The notes below the pieces were generated by a model. It saw only the letters and a list, made by a program, of their open reading frames with translations, ran no database searches and was not told the origin of the DNA. Positions 1 to 6,772 of a stretch of DNA of 11,996 nucleotides are shown here, one piece after another. Source of the DNA: CAZTHL01 sp964613585 (lineage in GTDB: Bacteria; Pseudomonadota; Alphaproteobacteria; DSM-16000; Inquilinaceae); contig CAZTHL010000103.1 in assembly GCA_964613585.1 (NCBI GenBank), positions 1 to 11,996 on the forward strand, read 5' to 3'. Both the position numbers and the translations under genes were made by a program. Within the stretch, counting starts at the first letter, position 1; each line of letters begins with the position of its first letter.

Positions 1-1272
1 GGCGCCGCCGGGCCCGGCGGCTTCGTCAAGCATGTCGCCGGGCGCTTCTTCGAGGACGACCTGCCGGCGGCGGCGGCGGCGCTGACCTACACCACCCTGC
101 TCGCCGTGGTGCCGGCGACCACCATCGCGCTCGGCATCCTGACCGCCTTCCCGGCCTTCGACCGGGTGCGCGAGCAGGCCAAGACCCTGGTGTTCGAAAA
201 CTTCGTGCCGCAGGTCGGCGCCACCGTGCTCGACTATGTCGAGGGCTTCATGCAGAACACCGGGCAGCTGACGGCGCTCGGCGTGATCGGCATCATCGTG
301 CCGGCGGTGCTGCTGCTGCTGACCATCGACGGCACCTTCCAGAAGGTGTGGCGGGCGCGCCAGCCGCGGCCCTGGACGATCCGGCTGCTGACCTTCTGGG
401 CGGTGCTGACCCTGACGCCGCTGCTGTTCGGCATCAGCCTGTCGATCACCTCGGAGATGCTCAGCCAGGCGGCGGCCGAGGACGGCGAGGCCGGGGCGAT
501 GCCGCTGCTCCTGCCCTTGCTGCCGCTGCTCTTCGAGTTCCTCGGCTTGCTGGTGCTGTACCAGACGATCCCCAACCGTACCGTGCGCTGGGCCGACTCC
601 ATGGCCGGCGCGGCGGCGGGGGCGGTGCTGTTCGAGATCTCCAAGGGCGGCTTCGCCTTCTATCTGTCGTGGTTTCCGATCTACCAGACCATCTACGGCG
701 CGCTGTCGACCATCCCGATCTTCCTGGTGTGGCTGTACCTGACCTGGTCGGTGGTGCTGCTGGGCGCGCTGATCGCCGCGGCGCTGCCGGACTGGCGGGC
801 GCACCGGCGCTTTCCCGGGGGCCTGCGCCAGCGTCTGCCGGGGCCGCGGCTGACCCTGGTGCTGGCGATCCTCAACGAGCTGGCGGCGGCCAGCCGGCAC
901 GGCGTCGGCCTGCGCTTCCGCACCCTGACGCGGCAGCTGCCGGTGGGCGGGGTGTTTCTGGAGGAACTGCTGGACCAGCTGCAGCAGGCCCGCTTCATCA
1001 CCCGCAGCGCCGCGGACAGCTGGGTGCTGACCCGCGATTTGGGCACGGTCAGCCTGTACGACCTGTGCCGCAGCCTGGGGCTGGCCGTGCGCGGACCGGT
1101 CGGCGGCATCCGCGGCGTCGACGGCGCCTGGCTCGAGCGGCTCGAGCGGCGGGTCGGCGACGCCGAGGACGGCGCCCGCCAGACGCTCGGCATCAGCCTG
1201 GCCGACCTGCTGCGCGAGGACCGCCCGGGCGGCGAGGCCTCCGCCCCGCTCCGGCTCGGCCACCGGGGATAG
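1..1272 (+). CDS. YihY/BrkB family inner-membrane protein, 5' partial
   Basis: The frame is open from base 1, so the N-terminus lies outside the window; 423 residues are visible, close to a full family length. Near the left edge it reads RFFEDDLPAAAAALTYTTLL, the conserved opening of the YihY/BrkB (UPF0761) family. About six hydrophobic segments follow, ending in the family signature IYGALSTIPIFLVWLYLTW. The last roughly 140 residues are soluble and resemble the winged-helix-like tail found in many proteobacterial members. The family is an integral inner-membrane group of unsettled function; the old names ribonuclease BN and virulence factor BrkB are not reliable guides. A GTG at 106 lies inside the first conserved membrane segment and is not the real start. 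The gene stands alone here, with a hairpin just after its TAG stop. Confidence 0.9.
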   Translation, partial: GAAGPGGFVKHVAGRFFEDDLPAAAAALTYTTLLAVVPATTIALGILTAFPAFDRVREQAKTLVFENFVPQVGATVLDYVEGFMQNTGQLTALGVIGIIVPAVLLLLTIDGTFQKVWRARQPRPWTIRLLTFWAVLTLTPLLFGISLSITSEMLSQAAAEDGEAGAMPLLLPLLPLLFEFLGLLVLYQTIPNRTVRWADSMAGAAAGAVLFEISKGGFAFYLSWFPIYQTIYGALSTIPIFLVWLYLTWSVVLLGALIAAALPDWRAHRRFPGGLRQRLPGPRLTLVLAILNELAAASRHGVGLRFRTLTRQLPVGGVFLEELLDQLQQARFITRSAADSWVLTRDLGTVSLYDLCRSLGLAVRGPVGGIRGVDGAWLERLERRVGDAEDGARQTLGISLADLLREDRPGGEASAPLRLGHRG

Positions 1273-1293
1273 AGGGGCGGACAGGCGTGTCGG

Positions 1294-1334
1294 AGGCCTC
1301 GATTGCCTTGGGACCGGTCCCGGCATTGAGGCCT
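1294..1334. terminator. Terminator-like imperfect hairpin after the YihY gene
   Basis: Arms AGGCCTC (1294-1300) and GAGGCCT (1328-1334) are exact complements. Pairing continues inward through GATTGCC against GGCATT with minor mismatches and a bulge, and closes on the perfect 12-base palindrome GGGACCGGTCCC (1310-1321). It begins 21 bases after the stop codon. There is no T tract on either side, so a Rho-independent terminator is only a guess. Confidence 0.45.
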
Positions 1335-1377
1335 GGTTGGGGTGGTCGTTCCGATACACGCCGTGTAAGCGTGACCT

Positions 1378-1474
1378 GTCGTCATCCTGGCGAGCACCGA
1401 CACGCGGGCCGAAGCCGTGGCCTGCTGAAGCTTTGCACCTGCCCGGACGGCTTCGCGTCGCGCGCAACGACGAC
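1378..1474. repeat. REP/MITE-like inverted-repeat element
   Basis: This stretch has GTCGTC at its left end (1378-1383) and the complementary GACGAC at its right end (1469-1474). Inside is a perfect 9-base inverted pair, CGAAGCCGT (1410-1418) and ACGGCTTCG (1447-1455). The left arm (GTCGTCATCCTGGCGAGC) and right arm resemble the palindromic intergenic repeats common in alphaproteobacteria, here degenerate and with arms of unequal length. It contains no convincing coding sequence. Whether it is repeated elsewhere in the genome cannot be seen from this window. Confidence 0.45.
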
Positions 1475-1486
1475 GTGCCTCCCGTC

Positions 1487-1570
1487 GGCCGCCAAGGGGG
1501 ACCGCCAAGCGGGGCCGCCCAGGGGCCGCCAAGGGACCGCCTGGGGACCGCCTGGGGACCGCCCAGGGGA
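1487..1570. repeat. Short tandem repeat, 11-base unit
   Basis: A CCGCC core recurs at 1489, 1502, 1515, 1526, 1537, 1548 and 1559. The last five copies are exactly 11 bases apart (unit close to GGGACCGCCTG) and the first two intervals are 13 bases. It lies between the inverted-repeat element and anmK. No gene is supported anywhere in 1273-1668; the short open frames across it are low-complexity products of the repeat. Confidence 0.8.
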
Positions 1571-1655
1571 TGAGCTCGGACGCGGGGCGGCTGATGAATG
1601 ACCGGGGTCAGCGACCGCTCGATAGTGTAGATCCCGGTAGCCGTTGCGAAACGCC

Positions 1656-1660
1656 GGAGG
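1656..1660 (+). promoter_or_regulatory. Ribosome binding site that fixes the anmK start
   Basis: GGAGG lies 8 bases before the GTG at 1669. A competing in-frame GTG at 1660 overlaps this site, and the ATGs at 1570 and 1594 would add about 25-33 residues with no resemblance to AnmK. Confidence 0.7.
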
Positions 1661-1668
1661 TGCGCCTC

Positions 1669-2784
1669 GTGCAACTTGCTGCCCTCGGCCTGATGAGCGG
1701 GACCTCGATGGACGGGGTCGATGTGGCGCTGGTCTTGACCGACGGCCACGCCGCCCGGCCCGAGCCCGCCTGGGCGACCACACCCTACGCGCCGCAGGCG
1801 CGGGCGCTGCTGGCCGAGGCGGTCGGGCTGGGCGCGGCGGCGCCGGCGGACCTGCTCGAGCGGGCGGCGGAGGCCGTGACCGAGGCCCATGCCGCGGCGG
1901 TCGAGCGGTTCCTGGCCGGGCACGGCATCCCGGCCGGCACGATCGACCTGGTCGGCTTCCACGGCCACACCCAGTGGCACGACCCGGCCGGCGGCGTCAC
2001 CCGGCAGCTCGGCGACGGCGCGGCGCTGGCCCGCCGGCTCGGCCGCGCCGTGGTCGACGATTTCCGGTCGGCCGATGTCGCCGCGGGCGGCCAGGGGGCG
2101 CCCTTCGCCCCGCTCTACCACCTGGCGCTGGCCCGCGCGGAGGGCCTCGCCGGGCCGCTCGCCGTGCTCAACCTGGGCGGCGTCGGCAACGTCACCTACC
2201 TCGGAGCGGGTCTTGACGAGGCCGGGCTGATCGCCTTCGACACCGGCCCGGGCAACGCGCTCCTCGACGACTGGACCCGGCGGCACACCGGCGCGGCCTA
2301 CGACCGCGACGGCGCCCTCGCCGCCGCCGGGCGGGTCGACCGCGCCCGGCTCGCGCGGCTGCTCGACCACCCCTATCTCGAGGCAGCGCCGCCCAAGTCG
2401 CTCGACCGCAACGCCTTCGATCCGGCGGCCGCGCTCGCCGGCTTGACGGCGGCCGACGGCGCCGCCACCCTCGCCGCGTTCACGGTCGAGAGCGTTGCGC
2501 GGTCGCGCGCGCACCTGCCCGCGGCGCCCCGGCGCTGGCTGGTCACCGGCGGCGGCCGCCGCAACCCGGTGCTGATGGCCGGGCTCGGCGCCGCGCTCGG
2601 GGTGCCGGTCGCGCCGGTCGAGGCGGCGGACTGGAACGGCGACGCGCTCGAGGCCCAGGCCTTCGGCTTCCTGGCGGCGCGCTCCCGGCTCGGCCTGCCG
2701 TTGAGCCTGCCCGGCACCACCGGCGTACCGCAGCCCTTGACCGGCGGCCGGCTCCATCCTGCGCCCGAGCCGGTGGGAGCGTAA
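1669..2784 (+). CDS. anmK: Anhydro-N-acetylmuramic acid kinase (AnmK)
   Basis: AnmK is a cytoplasmic kinase that opens the 1,6-anhydro ring of anhydro-MurNAc and phosphorylates it with ATP, giving MurNAc 6-phosphate, the substrate of MurQ. The product starts VQLAALGLMSGTSMDGVDVAL, carrying the diagnostic GLMSGTSMDGVD motif (residues 7-18). Later motifs are LGGVGNVTYL, FDTGPGNALLDDW, LVTGGGRRNPVLM and the C-terminal EAQAFGFLAARS. The 371-residue length from the GTG at 1669 matches the family (about 370). This start is chosen because GGAGG sits 8 bases upstream and the protein begins directly at the conserved N-terminus; the longer open frame from 1570 adds unrelated sequence. The AmiE-like gene follows after 19 bases, so the two are probably cotranscribed, and murQ, the next enzyme, is encoded just beyond. 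Confidence 0.95.
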   Translation: MQLAALGLMSGTSMDGVDVALVLTDGHAARPEPAWATTPYAPQARALLAEAVGLGAAAPADLLERAAEAVTEAHAAAVERFLAGHGIPAGTIDLVGFHGHTQWHDPAGGVTRQLGDGAALARRLGRAVVDDFRSADVAAGGQGAPFAPLYHLALARAEGLAGPLAVLNLGGVGNVTYLGAGLDEAGLIAFDTGPGNALLDDWTRRHTGAAYDRDGALAAAGRVDRARLARLLDHPYLEAAPPKSLDRNAFDPAAALAGLTAADGAATLAAFTVESVARSRAHLPAAPRRWLVTGGGRRNPVLMAGLGAALGVPVAPVEAADWNGDALEAQAFGFLAARSRLGLPLSLPGTTGVPQPLTGGRLHPAPEPVGA

Positions 2785-2803
2785 GGTAAGGACGGACGAG
2801 AGC

Positions 2804-3832
2804 ATGACCCTGGAATGGACCGCGGAATGCGCCTTCGAGCCGGTGCAGCGGGCGGTCAAGGACGGCCACCTGCCGGGCGCCGTGCTCGGCCTGATCACCG
2901 CCGACGGCACGCGCACGGTGCGCTGGACCGGCTCCGCCACCCTGGTGCCGGCGCCCGAGCCGATCGACCGCGGCACCGTGTTCGATCTCGCCAGCCTGAC
3001 CAAGGTGCTGGTCACCACGCCGGCGATCCTGAAGCTGGTCGAGCGCGGCCAGGCCGACCTGGACGATCCGCTGGCCCGGCACCTGCCGGACCTCTGCCAC
3101 TACGCGCCCGACGCGCCGGTCCGGCGCATGACCTTGCGCGATTGCCTCGCCCACCGCACCGGCCTGCCGGCGACCGAGCCGATCTACGCCTGGGGCGGCG
3201 ACCCCAACGCGCTGCGCGCGCTCATCCTGCAGCGGCACTGGCCGGTCGGCGAGCCGGTCTACTCCGACCTCGACTTCATCCTGCTGGGCTTCGTGCTCGA
3301 GCGCCGGCTCAAGACCCGCTTCGTCGAACTGCCGATCGACTTGGCGCCCGGCGGCGCCCTGACCTTCTGGCCCGAGCCCGACCGCTGCGCCGCCACTGAG
3401 GACTGTCCATGGCGCGGCCGGGTCCTGCGCGGCGAGGTGCACGACGAGAACGCCTGGGCGCTGGCCGGCGCCGGCCATGCCGGGCTGTTCGGCACCGTGG
3501 ACGGCGTGCTCGACGCCGCGCTGGCGATCCTGGAAGGTCGCGTCCTCAGCCCGGCCGCGCTTGAGGAGATGGCGCGGCCGCACGTGCGGCGCTTCGCGCT
3601 CGGCTGGGAGCACCGGCATGAGGGCTGGGCCGGTGGCTCGCTGTGCTCGAGCCGGACCATCGGCCATACCGGCTTCACCGGGGTCGGCCTGTGGATCGAC
3701 CAAGCGCGCGGGCTCGCCTGGACGCTGCTGACCAACCGGCTCCACCCGAGCCGCCACGGCCCCTTCGAGATGGTCCACCTGCGCCGCGCCGTCGGCAACG
3801 TCGTGGCCGCCGGCGGATGGGACGAGGACTAG
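2804..3832 (+). CDS. AmiE-like serine hydrolase of the beta-lactamase (class C) fold, probable MurNAc-L-alanine amidase
   Basis: This 342-residue protein belongs to the beta-lactamase-related serine hydrolase family (PF00144). The nucleophile motif is SLTK (Ser64, Lys67). A second motif LAHRTGL lies at 115-121, the tyrosine motif reads YSD (153-155) rather than the usual YxN, and HTGFTG near the C-terminus replaces the KTG box. It starts MTLEWTAECAFEP with no signal peptide, so it is probably cytoplasmic, which argues against a secreted antibiotic-degrading beta-lactamase. In Bacillus subtilis a relative, AmiE (YbbE), is an N-acetylmuramyl-L-alanine amidase encoded beside NamZ and MurQ. The same neighbours here suggest that role, as an inference from context. 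Esterase or D-aminopeptidase activity remains possible. Its TAG stop overlaps the murQ stop. Confidence 0.8.
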   Translation: MTLEWTAECAFEPVQRAVKDGHLPGAVLGLITADGTRTVRWTGSATLVPAPEPIDRGTVFDLASLTKVLVTTPAILKLVERGQADLDDPLARHLPDLCHYAPDAPVRRMTLRDCLAHRTGLPATEPIYAWGGDPNALRALILQRHWPVGEPVYSDLDFILLGFVLERRLKTRFVELPIDLAPGGALTFWPEPDRCAATEDCPWRGRVLRGEVHDENAWALAGAGHAGLFGTVDGVLDAALAILEGRVLSPAALEEMARPHVRRFALGWEHRHEGWAGGSLCSSRTIGHTGFTGVGLWIDQARGLAWTLLTNRLHPSRHGPFEMVHLRRAVGNVVAAGGWDED

Positions 3833-4713
3833 GGCCCGAGCCCCTCGAGCGCCGCGCGCAGGCTGCCGCCGGCCCGCTCCAGGGCGGCCTCGGCCGCGCG
3901 CGGGTCGAGCCCGCGCAGCACCAGCACCGCCGGCTTGACCCGGCCGCCGCAGCGCTCGAGGGCGTCGCGGGCGGCCGGCTCGGCGCAGCCGGTGATGCTC
4001 TGGAGCATGGCCACGCTGCGCGCCGCCAGCTTGGCGTTGGTCGCCAGCAGGTCGACCATGTAGCCGCCGTAGAGCCGGCCGAGCCGGGCCATGGCCAGGG
4101 TGGAGAACAGGTTGAGCGCCACCTTCTGGGCCGTGCCGGCCTTGAGCCGGGTCGAGCCGGCGACCGCCTCCGGCCCGGTGTCGAGCAGCACCGGATGCTC
4201 GGCCGCGGCCAGCAGCGGCGCCCCGGGGCTGTTGGCGAGGCCGACGGTGAGCGCGCCCCGCGCCCGCGCCCGCTCGATCGCCGCCACCGTGTAGCGGGTG
4301 CCGCCGCTGGCGGCGAGGCCGAGCACCACGTCGGCGGCGGCGAGCCCGGCCGCGTCGACCGCCGCGGCGCCGGCGGCCGCGTCGTCCTCCGCCCCCTCGA
4401 TCGCCCGGGTCAGCGCCGCCTCGCCGCCGGCCAGCAGGAGCACCAGCCGCTCGGCCGGCCAGCGGAAGGTCGGGGTGAGCTCGACCCCGTCCTGCACGGC
4501 GATGCGCCCCGAGGTGCCGGCCCCGGCATAGGCCAGCCGGCCGCCGGCGCCGAGCCGCGCCGCCGCCGCCTCGACCGCCGCTTCCAGCGCCGGCAGCGCC
4601 GGGCGCACCGCGGCGACCGCGGCGAGCTGCGATTCGAGCAGGGCCTCGAGCGCCTCGGCGCCGGGCCAGGTGTCGAGCCCGGCATAGCGCGGGCTGACCG
4701 CTTCGGTGCGCAT
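3829..4713 (-). CDS. murQ: N-acetylmuramic acid 6-phosphate etherase (MurQ)
   Basis: MurQ cleaves the D-lactyl ether of MurNAc 6-phosphate to give GlcNAc 6-phosphate and D-lactate in the cytoplasm. The 294-residue product has the SIS-domain phosphosugar signature AYAGAGTSGRIAVQDGVEL with Glu78 in the position of the catalytic glutamate of E. coli MurQ. Further motifs are IEGAEDD, GLAASGGTRYT, and the family hallmark GSTRLKAGTAQKVALNLFST followed by GYMVDLLATNAKL. Length and order match E. coli MurQ (298 residues) apart from a divergent N-terminus. The ATG at 4713 has GGGAGAGA (4728-4721) 7 bases upstream on the minus strand. It is transcribed toward anmK-amiE and away from namZ, although it works between AnmK or the kinase and NagA. 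Confidence 0.96.
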   Translation of the reverse strand: MRTEAVSPRYAGLDTWPGAEALEALLESQLAAVAAVRPALPALEAAVEAAAARLGAGGRLAYAGAGTSGRIAVQDGVELTPTFRWPAERLVLLLAGGEAALTRAIEGAEDDAAAGAAAVDAAGLAAADVVLGLAASGGTRYTVAAIERARARGALTVGLANSPGAPLLAAAEHPVLLDTGPEAVAGSTRLKAGTAQKVALNLFSTLAMARLGRLYGGYMVDLLATNAKLAARSVAMLQSITGCAEPAARDALERCGGRVKPAVLVLRGLDPRAAEAALERAGGSLRAALEGLGP

Positions 4714-4766
4714 GCCGCCGTCTCTCCCGTCGTCGCGCCCCGCGCCGGCGGGGCCTGCCCGCCCTG
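4714..4766. promoter_or_regulatory. Divergent murQ/namZ control region with inverted repeat
   Basis: Only 53 bases separate the murQ and namZ start codons, so both promoters or leaders must be packed here or extend into the coding sequences. The gap contains a perfect 7-base inverted repeat, GCCCCGC (4737-4743) and GCGGGGC (4748-4754), with loop GCCG. This could be an operator shared by both directions or a leader hairpin. No clear -35/-10 pair is visible in either direction. Confidence 0.4.
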
Positions 4767-5894
4767 ATGCCCGAGGCCGGGCGGACGGTCAACGCGGTGC
4801 CGGTCGGGCTCGACCGGACCGACGCGCTGGCCGCGCGGCTGGCCGGCCGCCGGGTCGGCCTGCTCGCCAACGCCGCCAGCCTGGACCGGCGCTGGCGGCC
4901 GGCCGCGCAGGTGCTGGCGGCCGTTCCGCGGGTCCGGCTCACCCGCCTGTTCGCGGCCGAGCACGGGGTCGACGGTGTGGCCGGCCCGGGCGAGCCGCTC
5001 GGCGACGGCACCGACGCCGCCAGCGGGCTGCCGGTGGTCGCCCTGTACGGCCGTCGCGCCGCGCCGGAGCCGGGGCATCTGGCCGATCTCGACGTCGTCG
5101 TCGCCGACCTGCCCGACGTCGGCGTGCGCGCCTACACCTATCTCGACACGGTGCTCGCGCTCGGCCGGGCCGCCGCGGCCGCGGGGGTGCCGGTGCTGAT
5201 CCTCGACCGGCCCAATCCGCTGGGCCGCGCCGTGGAGGGCGGCTGCGCCCCCGACCTGCCGCTGCGCCACGGCCTGACCCTGGGCGAGGCGGCCCGGCTG
5301 CTGGCGGCCGAGCGGGGCGACGCGGCACCCGAGGTGCTGGCCTGCCCCGTCTGGGACGGCGCGCCACGGCCGGCCGGGGCGCCCTGGGCCGCGCCGTCGC
5401 CCAACCTGCCGACCGCCGAGTCGGCCTTCGCCTATGCCGGCACGGTGCTGCTCGAGGGCACGGCCTTGAGCGAGGGGCGCGGCACCGCCCGGCCGTTCCT
5501 GCAGGTGGGCGCCCCGGGCCTCGACGGCGCGGTGCTGGCCGAGGCCGCGCGCGCCGCCGCCGACGGCTGCCTGGTCCGGCCGTGCGCGTTCCGGCCCGCC
5601 AGGTCGAAGCACGCCCGCACGGTGTGCCGCGGCATCGACATCGCCATCACCGATCGCTGGCGCTTCCGCGCGCTGCCGCTGGCGCTCGCCCTGCTGGCCT
5701 GCGTGCGCGACCGCTGGCCGGAGCGGCTTGGCCCCACTCCGTGCCTCGACCGGCTGGCCGGCGGTCCGGCGCTGGCCGGGTGGTGCCGGACGCCGGGCGC
5801 GGCGCCGGCCGAACTGCTGGCGGCCTGGGCCGACGGGAACCGCCGCTTCGCCGAGCGCGCGCGGCCCTTCCTCATGTATCCTGCCGGCCCATGA
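4767..5894 (+). CDS. namZ: Exo-beta-N-acetylmuramidase NamZ (DUF1343, YbbC-like)
   Basis: The 375-residue product has the full set of DUF1343 motifs: FAAEHGVDG (Glu65-His66, the pair implicated in catalysis), ALYG, DLPDVGVRAYTYLDT (114-128), LDRPNPLG (146-153), RHGLTLGE (167-174), PSPNLPT (210-216) and EGTALSEGRGTARPF (230-244). The characterised B. subtilis member (YbbC, NamZ, CAZy GH171) releases MurNAc from non-reducing ends of peptidoglycan fragments. Unlike secreted homologues, this protein begins MPEAGRTVNAVPVGL and lacks a hydrophobic leader, so a cytoplasmic role in breaking down imported muropeptides is inferred. No strong ribosome binding site precedes the ATG; the GTG at 4797 is an alternative start. 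The stop overlaps the kinase start in ATGA, implying translational coupling. Confidence 0.92.
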   Translation: MPEAGRTVNAVPVGLDRTDALAARLAGRRVGLLANAASLDRRWRPAAQVLAAVPRVRLTRLFAAEHGVDGVAGPGEPLGDGTDAASGLPVVALYGRRAAPEPGHLADLDVVVADLPDVGVRAYTYLDTVLALGRAAAAAGVPVLILDRPNPLGRAVEGGCAPDLPLRHGLTLGEAARLLAAERGDAAPEVLACPVWDGAPRPAGAPWAAPSPNLPTAESAFAYAGTVLLEGTALSEGRGTARPFLQVGAPGLDGAVLAEAARAAADGCLVRPCAFRPARSKHARTVCRGIDIAITDRWRFRALPLALALLACVRDRWPERLGPTPCLDRLAGGPALAGWCRTPGAAPAELLAAWADGNRRFAERARPFLMYPAGP

Positions 5895-6772
5895 CCGACC
5901 GGACGCCCGACCCGCTCTATCTCGGCATCGACGGCGGCGCCACCGGCTGCCGGGCCCGGCTCGCCGACGGCGCCGGCCGGGTCCTGGCCGAGGCCACCGG
6001 CGGTCCGGCCAATCCGCGCCACGGCCTCGAGGCGGCCTGCGGCCATCTGGTCGAGGTGGCGCGGCGGACGCTGGCGGCGGCCTTCCTGCCGGACCCGGTG
6101 CTCGGGCGGCTCCGCGCCGGCCTGGGCCTGGCCGGGGTCGGGCAGCCGGCCGATCGGGCGCGGCTGCTCGCCTGGGACCACCCGTTCGCCGGCCTCGCGC
6201 TGGCGACCGACGCCGAGGCGGCGTGCCTGGGCGCTCACGCCGGCGGCGACGGCGCCGTGCTGGTGCTCGGCACCGGCTCCTGCGGCATGGCCCGTGTCGG
6301 CGGGCGCTGGCACCGGGTCGGCGGCTGGGGCTTCCCGGTGTCCGACCCGGCGAGCGGCGCCTGGCTCGGGCTGGAGGCGATCCGCCTGGCGCTCGCGGCC
6401 CATGACGGCCTGGCCGGCCCCGGGCCGCTTGCCGGCGCGGTGCTGGCGCGCTTCGGCGGCGCCCCCGAGGCGGTGGTGGGCTGGCTCGACGGCGCCGGCC
6501 CGCGCGACTATGCCGGGCTGGCCCCGCTGGTCCTCGACCACGCGGCGGCGGGGGACGGGGCCGCCGTCGACCTCGTGCGCCGGGCCGCGGCCGATGCGGC
6601 GGCGATGCTGGCGGCGCTGCGGGCGACCGGGGCGCCGCGCCTGGCGCTGCTCGGCGGCCTCGCCGGGCCGCTCGGGCCGTGGCTGCCGGAGGCGGCGCGG
6701 CGGAGCCTGGACGCGCCGCTGGGCGACGCGCTGGACGGCGCGCTCCGGCTGGCGCGAGAGGCCCCGGCATGA
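5891..6772 (+). CDS. BadF/BadG-type amino-sugar kinase (GlcNAc or MurNAc kinase)
   Basis: This 293-residue protein is a member of the ASKHA-fold BadF/BadG/BcrA/BcrD ATPase family (COG2971). The phosphate-1 loop reads YLGIDGGATGCRARL (10-24), followed by LGLAGVGQPADR, the second phosphate loop VLVLGTGSCGMARVGG, then GGWGFPVSDPASGAWLGLEA, and the adenosine motif LLGGLAGPLGP near the C-terminus. Characterised relatives include GlcNAc kinase, glucosamine kinase GspK, and clostridial MurK, which phosphorylates both MurNAc and GlcNAc. Placed between namZ (which yields MurNAc) and nagA (which uses GlcNAc 6-phosphate), it is probably the kinase for MurNAc, GlcNAc or both. The sequence alone does not decide. 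Four-base ATGA overlaps with namZ (5891-5894) and nagA (6769-6772) mark a tightly coupled operon. Confidence 0.85.
   Translation: MTDRTPDPLYLGIDGGATGCRARLADGAGRVLAEATGGPANPRHGLEAACGHLVEVARRTLAAAFLPDPVLGRLRAGLGLAGVGQPADRARLLAWDHPFAGLALATDAEAACLGAHAGGDGAVLVLGTGSCGMARVGGRWHRVGGWGFPVSDPASGAWLGLEAIRLALAAHDGLAGPGPLAGAVLARFGGAPEAVVGWLDGAGPRDYAGLAPLVLDHAAAGDGAAVDLVRRAAADAAAMLAALRATGAPRLALLGGLAGPLGPWLPEAARRSLDAPLGDALDGALRLAREAPA

Noticed and set aside
1487..1570. Possible CRISPR-like array at the repeat upstream of anmK
   Set aside because: The unit is only 11-13 bases with no unique spacers, so it is a simple tandem repeat.
348..1601. Plus-strand frame of about 417 codons overlapping the YihY gene
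   Set aside because: It is out of frame with the recognisable membrane protein, has low-complexity composition, and crosses the tandem repeat.
2804..3832. Antibiotic-resistance beta-lactamase
   Set aside because: There is no signal peptide, the YxN and KTG motifs are altered, and the gene lies inside a muramate recycling cluster.
2543..5011. Long open minus-strand frame of about 820 codons
   Set aside because: It runs antisense to anmK and the AmiE-like gene and overlaps murQ in another frame. The translation is low-complexity R/G/A/P-rich sequence, a usual artefact of very GC-rich DNA.
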